Shown in pieces: positions 1 to 5,736 of a DNA stretch of 8,572 nt. The notes under the pieces are model-generated. The model searched no databases. It saw nothing but the letters and a program-made list of their open reading frames with translations, and was not told the DNA's origin. The position numbers and the translations under genes were made by a program. Every line of letters begins with the position of its first letter. Position 1 is the first letter of the stretch. Source of the DNA: Bacteroidales bacterium (lineage in GTDB: Bacteria; Bacteroidota; Bacteroidia; Bacteroidales; UBA12077); the NCBI GenBank assembly GCA_030600865.1, contig JAUVUS010000079.1:1-8572 (forward strand). The letters run 5' to 3'.

Positions 1-82
1 CAATGCAATCTAGTGTATACTGATTTTGATTATAATTAATGGAAATGATGCTCACTAATCCTTCTTTCAATCCCTCATCCAT
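1..82 (-). CDS. Family 2 glycosyltransferase, N-terminal fragment cut by the left window edge
   Basis: An ATG at 80-82 opens a frame that runs off the left edge after 27 codons. It reads MDEGLKEG and then VSIISINYNQNQYTLDCI. The second part is the first beta-strand and nucleotide-binding loop typical of GT-A fold family 2 glycosyltransferases (hydrophobic strand, then an NYNQ or NYNG turn, then the first helix). Such enzymes transfer a sugar from a nucleotide-sugar donor to a lipid-linked acceptor at the cytoplasmic face of the inner membrane. The gene starts 48 bases after the stop of the preceding glycosyltransferase and is probably in the same transcript. The leader is A/T-rich with no Shine-Dalgarno match. 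The DxD motif and acceptor region lie outside the window, so donor and linkage cannot be inferred. Confidence 0.72.
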   Translation of the reverse strand, partial: MDEGLKEGLVSIISINYNQNQYTLDCI

Positions 83-130
83 AAAATTAAATTTGTATAT
101 TTTACTGAAAATGATCTTATTATAATATAA

Positions 131-1081
131 TCACCCGTTCCTCCCACAAAATAATATTTTGCTCTGTACCAAATGCACAAAGGAACAAAGGATACAGGGT
201 GAGGTATATATAATATTCCATAACACTTTTTTTTCACGGATATTCAATTTTTTGGAAAATAAAGTTTTCCAAAACACTTTGCCGGCTAAGGCCTTTTCCT
301 CAGATGTTAATTCCTTATAGGGATGCTGTTGCAGGAAGTATTGGAGTGCATTTGTACGGACCAATGGGATCCTCTTATGGAAAAAATCCTTCTTTTGGCT
401 TGCCCCACCGGAATGAATGCAGTATGCTGCCGTTTTGTCTTCCATGATCTTTATTTTAGTTCGACTAGCTACATGCAACCAAAACCAGTAATCGTAGACA
501 TACCACAGCTTTTCTTTTTTAACCAGTGGGATCAAATCAGCGATCAACTCTCGGCGAATACAAACCGTTAAGGTGTTGATAAAATTGCCCTTCATCAAAT
601 CCCAGAAAACCCATCCGGAATTAAACCGCCGCCGGACCGCTTCCACTGATTCTACGCCTTCTAAAAGCTTTGAATCTTTATCCACAGGAATGATATCGGT
701 GGCTACCAGTCCAAATTCCGGATTAGCCTCCAAAAAATCTACTTGCTTTTGCAACTTGAGAGGATCTGTCCAATAATCATCGCCTTCACAGAAAGCAAGA
801 TATTTGCCTTTGCAGTTATTTAATGCATCGATTAAATTATTCATCATACCAATATTATGCTCCTGAAGAATAGCTTTAATTTTATCGGGATTTTCATTCT
901 GATATTTATTAATTATTTTCTGATTATTATCCTGTGATGCATCATCAGCAATAACAATTTCATATTCAAAAGTAGTATTCTGCATCAAGAAAGATTCAAT
1001 CGCTTGAGAAATATATTTTTCATGATTGTAAGTAATCGTGCATATACTTATAAGTAGATTATTTTTGTATTTTTTCTGCAT
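131..1081 (-). CDS. Family 2 (GT-A fold) glycosyltransferase
   Basis: This 316-residue protein probably adds one sugar to the lipid-linked repeat unit in the cytoplasm. Residues 10-19 (LISICTITYN) form the first strand and nucleotide-binding turn. ADDASQD at 45-51 is the second nucleotide-binding element, and EGDDYW at 99-104 carries the DxD-type metal and donor-phosphate site, followed by TDPLKLQKQ as is common in this family. A Trp/Tyr-rich stretch near 192-203 is where the acceptor site and catalytic base usually lie. No signal peptide or clear membrane segment is seen, although the last 30 residues are hydrophobic and basic and could touch the membrane. The start overlaps the end of the upstream acyltransferase by 23 bases in another frame, and there is no Shine-Dalgarno match. 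The middle of the gene looks richer in G+C than its neighbours, which may indicate separate acquisition. The sugar specificity is unknown. Confidence 0.9.
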   Translation of the reverse strand: MQKKYKNNLLISICTITYNHEKYISQAIESFLMQNTTFEYEIVIADDASQDNNQKIINKYQNENPDKIKAILQEHNIGMMNNLIDALNNCKGKYLAFCEGDDYWTDPLKLQKQVDFLEANPEFGLVATDIIPVDKDSKLLEGVESVEAVRRRFNSGWVFWDLMKGNFINTLTVCIRRELIADLIPLVKKEKLWYVYDYWFWLHVASRTKIKIMEDKTAAYCIHSGGASQKKDFFHKRIPLVRTNALQYFLQQHPYKELTSEEKALAGKVFWKTLFSKKLNIREKKVLWNIIYTSPCILCSFVHLVQSKILFCGRNG

Positions 1082-1613
1082 ATTGTATTAAATAAGTTTT
1101 TCTATCTTTCAAAACTTTTGCAGGAACTCCTATATAAATCTTCCATTTTTTCAAAGTTCTATTAACAAGTGTAAAAGCACCTGTTACAGCTCCTTCGGCA
1201 ATTTTCAAATTAGGCATTACAATGGTATTTGCACCTAATTGCACATATTTTTCAATTCGCACAAGCCCTCCTGTTACCCTCCTAAATTGATCTGGCACCA
1301 TTGGATTAATTAAACTATCACCTGAGAAATCATCTATCGCACTAAAAATGGTTGTTCTTGGTGATAATCCTGAAAAACTATCTATTTCTATGCCTTTCGA
1401 ACCATAAAATGCTGAATAGGCTGAAACGTGAACGTAAGAACCTATTTTAATTTTACCACTTAATATGCAAAAATCATCGATCCTTACATTATTACCTATT
1501 TCAATTAATTCTGGATTATAAAAATTGGCAAATCTACTTATTAAACAATTATTACCAATATTTTTTACCCCCAAGTTATTAATCTCCATCTTTGAAAAAA
1601 AAGAATTTCTCAT
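1059..1613 (-). CDS. Left-handed beta-helix (hexapeptide-repeat) sugar O/N-acyltransferase
   Basis: This 184-residue protein belongs to the trimeric left-handed beta-helix acyltransferases that use acetyl-CoA or another acyl-CoA. Imperfect hexapeptide repeats run through residues 17-70 (for example IEIGNNVRIDDFCIL) and again through 118-150 (VRIEKYVQLGANTIVMPNLKIAEGAV). Between them is the loop SPRTTIFSAIDDFSGD at 84-99, typical of the polysaccharide-cluster branch. IGVPAKVLKDR near 161-171 is the usual C-terminal cap. There is no PglD-like N-terminal Rossmann domain. It starts 4 bases inside the end of the aminotransferase gene (ATGA overlap), which points to coupled translation. That pairing suggests it acylates the amino group made by the aminotransferase, as VioB and FdtC do in known dTDP-sugar pathways. 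A plain O-acetyltransferase acting on the finished glycan is the alternative. The fold is confident; the substrate is inferred. Confidence 0.85.
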   Translation of the reverse strand: MRNSFFSKMEINNLGVKNIGNNCLISRFANFYNPELIEIGNNVRIDDFCILSGKIKIGSYVHVSAYSAFYGSKGIEIDSFSGLSPRTTIFSAIDDFSGDSLINPMVPDQFRRVTGGLVRIEKYVQLGANTIVMPNLKIAEGAVTGAFTLVNRTLKKWKIYIGVPAKVLKDRKTYLIQYAEKIQK

Positions 1614-2722
1614 TTTAAAGTTTTAATATAATTTATTATTTTTCTAACACTGTTTATATCCAAGTCAGGATAAATCGGCAAACAAATCACTTTTTTTGCC
1701 ACTTCTTCAGCAACTGGCAGATTTTCTGGTTTGGCAGATTTCAATCCTCTGTAAGTTGGGAATTGACTAATTAAAGGATAGAAATACCTTCGGCTATAGA
1801 TTCCCTTTTCTTTTAGAATATTATAAAGCTCATCCCTGGTTTTACCGTATTGTTTTTCATCAATCAAAATTGGGAAATAAGCGTAATTATGCTTTACGTT
1901 GTCAATATCCCTTAAAAAACTTATGCCATCAATGTTTTTTAATAGGTTTCGGTAAGAATTGGTGATTTCGTTTAGTTTTTTGACTTGTTCATCAAAAGTT
2001 TTTAATTGAAGCAAGCCAAAAGCGGCTTGCAGTTCATTCATTTTAGCGTTTATCCCTGGTGCAATAACAGTTACTTCATCAGCAAAGCCGAAATTTTTTA
2101 GATAATCGATACGTTTTTTTGTTTTTTCGTCGTGGCAAATAATTGCTCCACCTTCAATGGTATTAAATGTTTTAGTAGCATGAAAACTAAGAACAGAAAG
2201 ATTGCCAAAATTTAATATTGAATTATTGTTTTTCTTAACCCCAAAAGCATGTGCAGCGTCGTAAATAACTTTAAGTCCATAGATATCTGCAATTTCTTGT
2301 ATACGTTCAACATTAGCAGGATTACCATAAACATGTACCGGAACAATTGCCGTAGTTTTAGGTGTAATTGCAGCCTCTATTTTTTCAGGGTCGAGATTAC
2401 AATGGTTTTGTTCTATATCTACAAATACCGGTTTTATATTATTCCAGTGCAAAGCATGTGTTGTAGCAACAAAACTATATGGTGTTGTAATAACTTCGCC
2501 GGTAATTCTTAATACTTGTAGAGCAGATACTAAGGCTAAGGTTCCATTTACAAATAGTGATATATACTTTACACCTAAATATTCAACTAATTGTTTTTCA
2601 AATTCTCTATGAAATTTCCCTTCGTTTGTTATCCATTTTGATTCCCAAATATCTTTAAGATAAAGAATGAATTCATCTAAAGGAGGAAGGGATGGTTGGG
2701 TTACATATATATTCCTTTTCAT
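1610..2722 (-). CDS. DegT/DnrJ/EryC1/StrS-family PLP-dependent sugar aminotransferase, probably VioA-like
   Basis: At 370 residues this has the normal length for the family, which transfers an amino group, usually from glutamate, to a keto group of a nucleotide-activated sugar. SFHATKTFNTIEGGA at 179-193 holds the PLP-binding lysine, K184. DAAHAFG at 155-161 holds the Asp that contacts the pyridine nitrogen. NGTLAL at 59-64 matches the phosphate-binding region and TTPYSFVATTHAL at 79-91 is the usual substrate and cofactor loop. The N-terminus (SLPPLDEFILYLKDIWESKWITNEG) and the HATK motif resemble the VioA branch, which makes dTDP-4-amino-4,6-dideoxyglucose from the 4-keto-6-deoxy sugar. The exact sugar is inferred from memory of that branch and not proven. 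It is followed by an overlapping acyltransferase gene. The start ATG has AAGG only 3 bases ahead, too close for a good ribosome site. A 527-base gap separates it from wzx, so it may begin its own transcript. Confidence 0.92.
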   Translation of the reverse strand: MKRNIYVTQPSLPPLDEFILYLKDIWESKWITNEGKFHREFEKQLVEYLGVKYISLFVNGTLALVSALQVLRITGEVITTPYSFVATTHALHWNNIKPVFVDIEQNHCNLDPEKIEAAITPKTTAIVPVHVYGNPANVERIQEIADIYGLKVIYDAAHAFGVKKNNNSILNFGNLSVLSFHATKTFNTIEGGAIICHDEKTKKRIDYLKNFGFADEVTVIAPGINAKMNELQAAFGLLQLKTFDEQVKKLNEITNSYRNLLKNIDGISFLRDIDNVKHNYAYFPILIDEKQYGKTRDELYNILKEKGIYSRRYFYPLISQFPTYRGLKSAKPENLPVAEEVAKKVICLPIYPDLDINSVRKIINYIKTLK

Positions 2723-2824
2723 ATGCCTTTTTTGAAATTATCAGGTGTCGTTATGAAACCGGATCAATAATTATCACAAAAAACCGAAATTTTGAAGACT
2801 GAGGAGTGCTTTTAGGGGATATGG

Positions 2825-2842
2825 TAATGGCTTAAGCTATTA
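2825..2842. promoter_or_regulatory. Operator-like 18-base palindrome over the putative -10 region
   Basis: The bases TAATGGCTTAAGCTATTA form an inverted repeat with only one mismatched pair around a perfect GCTTAAGC core. It overlaps the outer edge of the proposed -10 box on the minus strand and covers the expected start point, where a repressor site would sit. It is A/T-rich and could be chance. No regulator gene is in the window. Confidence 0.2.
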
Positions 2843-2867
2843 TTGACAGTAAAGTTATTCATGTAAA
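2839..2867 (-). promoter_or_regulatory. Sigma70-like promoter candidate for the aminotransferase operon
   Basis: Read on the minus strand, TTTACA (2862-2867) is followed by exactly 17 bases and then AATAAT (2839-2844). Each box matches the sigma70 consensus at five of six positions. Transcription would start near 2832 and give a leader of about 110 bases before the aminotransferase ATG. Its place just after the terminator-like hairpin fits a separate transcript for the left-hand genes. If the host is a Bacteroidota member, its main sigma factor prefers TTTG and TAnnTTTG boxes, which I do not see here, so the site may be inactive there. Confidence 0.3.
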
Positions 2868-2885
2868 CATTTTATAAATAACCGG

Positions 2886-2897
2886 CGATAGCTATCG
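2886..2897. repeat. 12-base perfect palindrome CGATAGCTATCG
   Basis: A perfect 12-base inverted repeat lies between the terminator-like hairpin and the promoter candidate, about 20 bases upstream of the -35 box on the minus strand. It could be a regulator site or the trace of a small repeat element. Nothing in the sequence decides between these and chance. Confidence 0.3.
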
Positions 2898-2912
2898 AAT
2901 AAAGCAATACAG

Positions 2913-2951
2913 AAAAAGTTTTATTAGAGCCGGATCCTGTTCCAATAAAAC
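2913..2951 (-). terminator. Terminator-like hairpin with T-tract after wzx
   Basis: Bases 2918-2951 form a 34-base inverted repeat centred on GGATCC, with 14 of 17 base pairs matching. The outer arms are GTTTTATT and AATAAAAC. On the minus strand the hairpin is followed directly by five T residues (2913-2917). The shape fits a rho-independent terminator that ends transcripts coming through wzx. The stem base is A/T-rich and the T-tract is short, so it may be weak. Because the outer arms pair fully, it might also be a small repeat-element relic. Confidence 0.4.
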
Positions 2952-3020
2952 ATCATATAATTAATTTTTTTCAACTTTAAAGTGGTACACTTTTAGTGAT
3001 AATTAACAATTCCTTCCATT

Positions 3021-3253
3021 TCATTTTATTTTTTTATACGTTTTGCTTTTCAATTTCATTGCAAGCCAAACAAAAAAAAATATAAAACCACAAGTACAGA
3101 TTTTTATTACTAAATGAATTTTTGTATTTTCTAAGGGATAATAATAAAAAGGGATCACAAAAATCATTATTAAAACAGTTTTTTTCTTTGTTATTTATTA
3201 CAAAAAAAAGCAATTATTTAAAGAAAATATAGAGAGATTAAAAATGCCTTCAT
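3021..3253 (-). pseudogene. Possible decayed small membrane-protein gene directly after wzx
   Basis: An ATG at 3251-3253 overlaps the TGA of wzx in the usual ATGA coupling form. It opens a hydrophobic frame, MKAFLISLYFL, that stops at once with TAA at 3218-3220. Further on, in another frame, an ATG at 3165-3167 starts 48 residues: a short hydrophobic start (MIFVIPFYYYPL), a likely membrane helix around residues 18-37 (HLVIKICTCGFIFFFVWLAM), and a basic tail ending KTYKKIK, with the stop at 3021-3023. More than one change is needed to join the two frames, since another TAA at 3195-3197 intervenes. This pattern fits a broken gene for a multi-spanning membrane protein, the slot after wzx where a polymerase often sits. 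No homology is recognised. The second part may be a real 48-residue protein, or the whole may be A/T-rich noise. Confidence 0.28.
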
Positions 3254-4704
3254 AATTTATGCCTCGTAAGGTTTGTTTTTTTCTTTAAATAATTCAGAAC
3301 AAAATCTTTTTCTTTTTTTCTTAAATTGAAATATATTAACGTAAGTAAAACAAGTATAAAAACAAACTTATAAAATATTATCATATCTTTTATTACTACA
3401 GATGCACTTATAAACAAAAAAGCCATTAATATTATAAGAATATTCTCTATCCTTACTTTTATTCCAATTTGTTTTCTTAAATAAATAGAATTAATTAATA
3501 TATGCTGAGTACTTGCAACTACACCACCAAAACCAATAGCCCAAAGTCCATATCTTTTTATTAATAACAAGGGAATTATAACTATTAAAACATGTGCAAT
3601 TATTGTTACAATAGAATGAACTTTTAATTTTACCATCCCTACAACAATTGCCGAAAAACTAAACTGAACACTCACCAGAAATTGAGCAATTACAAATATA
3701 TAAAACACATCAGCTAAAGGCAAAAAAGTATCAGCATAAAGAATTCGAATAGCAATTTTACCAAATAGAATTGCAACTACTGAAAATAAAATCCCAGTTA
3801 ATAAAATTATTCTCAAATAATCATTCAATGTCCTGTTTCTATCACCAATATTCATATTTTCAGACATCTTTGGAATATAATAAAAATTGGCTCCTTTACT
3901 AATTACCCCTAAATATTTAGTTAAACCAAATGACGCCTGAAATAAACCTAATACTGATATACTTGTATAACTGATTATTATGATTCTTCTTAAATATTCA
4001 CTAAAAAGGTTTATAAATCCTAAAAAAAAACTAACTCCTCCAAAGGATAATATTTTTCTTGATATCTGTTCCTTGAAGTTTATCTTAATTAACCTGATCT
4101 TAACTATATTTTTACTATATCTCCAAAATAAAAATAGTAAGAAAAGAGAAGATATTATGACATTGACAAAAAAACCAGTTAAGTCAAAGAAATAAACTAA
4201 TACTACGACAGTTATAAAGTTAAAAATGTTACTTATAATACGAATGATTACAACTTTTTCAACTAACTTAAATGCCTGGAATAGAGATCTGAAAACAGAT
4301 GTTAAACTTGTACTAATGTAAGAAGCTGCAAATAAAGCATAGTGAAAAAAAATAACTTCAGGAGATAAAAATTTATTTTTTATTATATTTGAAAAAGCAA
4401 ATAATAAGATAGTGAGAAATGTCGCTACAAAAAATACGATTACAAAAGAAAAATCAAAAACCTTTTGAACAGAGTCTTTATTATTATCTGAATTATATTC
4501 TGAAATGTATTTTATGGTAGGAGCAGCTAACCATACTCCTGCAAAAATATCTATAAAACTAAAAAAAGAACTCAAAAGACTAAATATGCCAAAACCTTCA
4601 GTTCCTATTGTAACTGCTAAGTATTTGTTTCTAACAATGGAAACAGCTACCATGGCTACTTCAGTAAAACCAATTAATGAAGCGCTTTTAACTAAATGCT
4701 TCAA
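3250..4704 (-). CDS. wzx: Wzx-type polysaccharide flippase (MOP/PST superfamily)
   Basis: This 484-residue integral membrane protein should flip the undecaprenyl-pyrophosphate-linked repeat unit across the inner membrane. The N-terminus (LVKSASLIGFTEVAMVAVSIVRNKYLAVTIGTEGFGIFSLLSSFF) is the classic Wzx/PST opening, with a first helix, a charged turn and the GxxGFGIFSL-type second helix. About 12 to 14 hydrophobic segments follow, including 84-104, 155-172, 177-194, 296-316, 331-354, 364-382 and 421-460, separated by short Lys/Arg-rich loops. The length fits the family. The start is TTG at 4702-4704: an in-frame TAA lies 6 bases upstream, the next Met is residue 18 inside the first helix, and an AAAGGAT ribosome site lies 8 bases before the TTG. 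The start overlaps the stop of the 62-residue ORF by 4 bases (TTGA). Substrate specificity cannot be read from sequence. Confidence 0.93.
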   Translation of the reverse strand: MKHLVKSASLIGFTEVAMVAVSIVRNKYLAVTIGTEGFGIFSLLSSFFSFIDIFAGVWLAAPTIKYISEYNSDNNKDSVQKVFDFSFVIVFFVATFLTILLFAFSNIIKNKFLSPEVIFFHYALFAASYISTSLTSVFRSLFQAFKLVEKVVIIRIISNIFNFITVVVLVYFFDLTGFFVNVIISSLFLLFLFWRYSKNIVKIRLIKINFKEQISRKILSFGGVSFFLGFINLFSEYLRRIIIISYTSISVLGLFQASFGLTKYLGVISKGANFYYIPKMSENMNIGDRNRTLNDYLRIILLTGILFSVVAILFGKIAIRILYADTFLPLADVFYIFVIAQFLVSVQFSFSAIVVGMVKLKVHSIVTIIAHVLIVIIPLLLIKRYGLWAIGFGGVVASTQHILINSIYLRKQIGIKVRIENILIILMAFLFISASVVIKDMIIFYKFVFILVLLTLIYFNLRKKEKDFVLNYLKKKTNLTRHKL

Positions 4705-4889
4705 ATCAATTTATCCTTTTTTACAAATATTGTATTAATCATGGTGTCTGCGTAGGATATATATCCTTTGTCTTGCAAAAAAGAGATTATATCTTTTCTT
4801 TTAAGATTTTCTTTATATTTAGTGGAAAATATAACGGATTCACCTACGATTATGGATGGTGCTATTCTTTTAATATCAATAAAGTTCAT
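4701..4889 (-). CDS. 62-residue ORF, probable C-terminal remnant of a FkbM-family methyltransferase
   Basis: The frame is tightly packed. Its ATG shares one base with the stop of the upstream methyltransferase (TAATG) and its TGA overlaps the TTG of wzx. The protein has no complete domain. Its pattern (IDIKRIAPSIIVGES, then KRKDIISFLQDKGY, then YADTMINTIFVKK) matches, as I recall the family, the last 60 or so residues of FkbM-type methyltransferases: a strand after the catalytic core with 'P..I..E', a helix 'I..FL...GY', and a final strand 'YADT.INTIFV'. The SAM-binding half is absent. Extending the frame upstream meets a TAA at 4917-4919 after only nine more codons, so no N-terminal part remains in frame. 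The best reading is a leftover tail after the adjacent methyltransferase gene replaced the front. A small stable protein kept by coupled translation is possible. The homology is from recall and unverified. Confidence 0.55.
   Translation of the reverse strand: MNFIDIKRIAPSIIVGESVIFSTKYKENLKRKDIISFLQDKGYISYADTMINTIFVKKDKLI
4713..4719 (-). promoter_or_regulatory. Ribosome binding site supporting the TTG start of wzx
   Basis: On the minus strand AAAGGAT lies 8 bases ahead of the TTG start codon at 4704, preceded by more A residues. It supports TTG over the other in-frame choice, an ATT six bases upstream of it. The last A of this site's GGAT is also part of the in-frame TAA that rules out a longer protein. 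Confidence 0.5.
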
Positions 4890-5605
4890 TATTTGTTCTT
4901 TCTTTTGAATGACAACTTATTTATCACCCTGCGAATAAGTTCTTGAGTGCCTTCTCTGTATAGTCTCAAAATCCTATCAATGCGTTTCTCACTTTTCAAA
5001 TGTTCATTCCAAGCCTTAGTTGAGACCTCCTTACTATATGAAGCAACTACATCTTTAGCCCAGAGGGGTACTGCCACTATTACATCCTCTACAACCACAA
5101 TGTAATAGTTATTATTTTTAAGCATAAATTTTTCAATAATCTCTGTGATTGTCGGCCATTGATTGGTTTGATGAACACCCGGTGGTGGACAAAGAAATAA
5201 ACGTGCATCGTCAATCAAAAGGAAGTGTTGAGTCTTACCCCCATTAATGATTTCAAGTTCAGAAAGAATAGGGCATTCATCGTTTTGACCGTAAGTTTCA
5301 CCGCCAGACCAATGAGCGTCAAGCCAAAAGAGTGCTGGATCTTTTAGATTGGGCACAATTTCTTTTAGAGCTATTCTAGAGTCACCAAATATTAAATTCA
5401 CGTTACTTAATATTCTAAGTCTTTCATCAGCTTGCTCATAAAGTGATTCCGATAACTCCATTGTTATAACATGCTTGAATTTAGAAGCCGCCCAATAAGC
5501 AGTTTCACCTTCACATGTGCCACTCTCAACAAAACATGATATGTTGAACTGTTCCTTTAAGCGAAGCACCAAGTTGTAAGGTGGACCATGTCTTACTATT
5601 CCCAT
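4889..5605 (-). CDS. Class I SAM-dependent methyltransferase-like protein of polysaccharide clusters
   Basis: This 238-residue soluble protein has a Rossmann-type methyltransferase core. VESGTCEGETAYWA at 27-40 is the glycine-rich SAM-binding motif I. TMEL at 48-51 carries the acidic residue that usually binds the SAM ribose. GDSR at 74-77 sits where the adenine-contact motif falls, and FWLDAHWSGGETYG at 93-106 is the family's central strand and active-site loop. LLIDDARLF at 129-137 is a second acidic pair that could bind a metal. The last 40 residues are strongly basic (ending KLSFKRKNK), perhaps for contact with membrane or acceptor phosphate. The likely job is methylation of a sugar hydroxyl or an end group of the glycan, but the family has few characterised members. 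It starts with a strong AAAAGGAG ribosome site and ends in a TAATG overlap with the next ORF. Confidence 0.72.
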   Translation of the reverse strand: MGIVRHGPPYNLVLRLKEQFNISCFVESGTCEGETAYWAASKFKHVITMELSESLYEQADERLRILSNVNLIFGDSRIALKEIVPNLKDPALFWLDAHWSGGETYGQNDECPILSELEIINGGKTQHFLLIDDARLFLCPPPGVHQTNQWPTITEIIEKFMLKNNNYYIVVVEDVIVAVPLWAKDVVASYSKEVSTKAWNEHLKSEKRIDRILRLYREGTQELIRRVINKLSFKRKNK

Positions 5606-5610
5606 AAATA

Positions 5611-5618
5611 CTCCTTTT
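5611..5618 (-). promoter_or_regulatory. Strong Shine-Dalgarno site of the 4889-5605 gene
   Basis: AAAAGGAG lies 5 bases before the ATG at 5605 and fixes that start. It is among the best matches to the anti-Shine-Dalgarno sequence in the window. The family 2 transferases, aminotransferase and acyltransferase have no comparable site. Confidence 0.6.
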
Positions 5619-5736
5619 GCATTATATTAACTTATCTATAACTTTTTAATATTTTGAGTTTAAACCATTTTTTATGCGTTTAAAATTATAAAAATGAATA
5701 AGCTATCTGCTGCTATGAAGGGCAGCGAAATAGTAG

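Larger units (their letters stand above)
2723..3249. other. 527-base intergenic region between wzx and the aminotransferase
   Basis: This is the only long stretch without a confident gene. It is very A+T-rich with runs of A and T up to 9 long. From the wzx side it holds short frames that may be a decayed membrane-protein gene (3021-3253), a small hairpin (AAAGTG, 3-base loop, CACTTT at 2979-2993), a larger terminator-like inverted repeat at 2918-2951, a 12-base perfect palindrome at 2886-2897, and a sigma70-like promoter at 2839-2867 overlapping another palindrome. A 10-base inverted pair (TAATTATCAC at 2768-2777 and GTGATAATTA at 2996-3005) flanks much of this, but it is A/T-rich and may be chance. 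No transposase fragment or RNA gene was recognised. Confidence 0.8.

Noticed and set aside
323..776. Two plus-strand open frames at 323-571 and 573-776
   Set aside because: They lie wholly inside the well-supported family 2 glycosyltransferase on the other strand and show no recognisable motifs; they are shadows of it.
2249..2512. Plus-strand open frame inside the aminotransferase gene
   Set aside because: It is rich in Cys, Asn and Tyr with no domain, and overlaps a clear DegT-family gene on the other strand.
2843..2871. Plus-strand promoter starting with a perfect TTGACA at 2843-2848
   Set aside because: The sequence 17 bases on (AACATT) matches only three of six -10 positions and there is no plus-strand gene to serve.
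3980..4195. Plus-strand open frame within wzx
   Set aside because: Lysine- and leucine-rich shadow of A/T-rich membrane-protein coding sequence.
4505..4738. Plus-strand open frame over the start of wzx
   Set aside because: Complement of the wzx N-terminus and the end of the small ORF; no motif or ribosome site of its own.
5621..5644. TATAAT (minus strand, 5621-5626) as a promoter for the 4889-5605 gene
   Set aside because: The start point would fall at or inside the ribosome binding site, leaving almost no leader, and the -35 match (TTAAAA) is poor; the region is simply A/T-rich.
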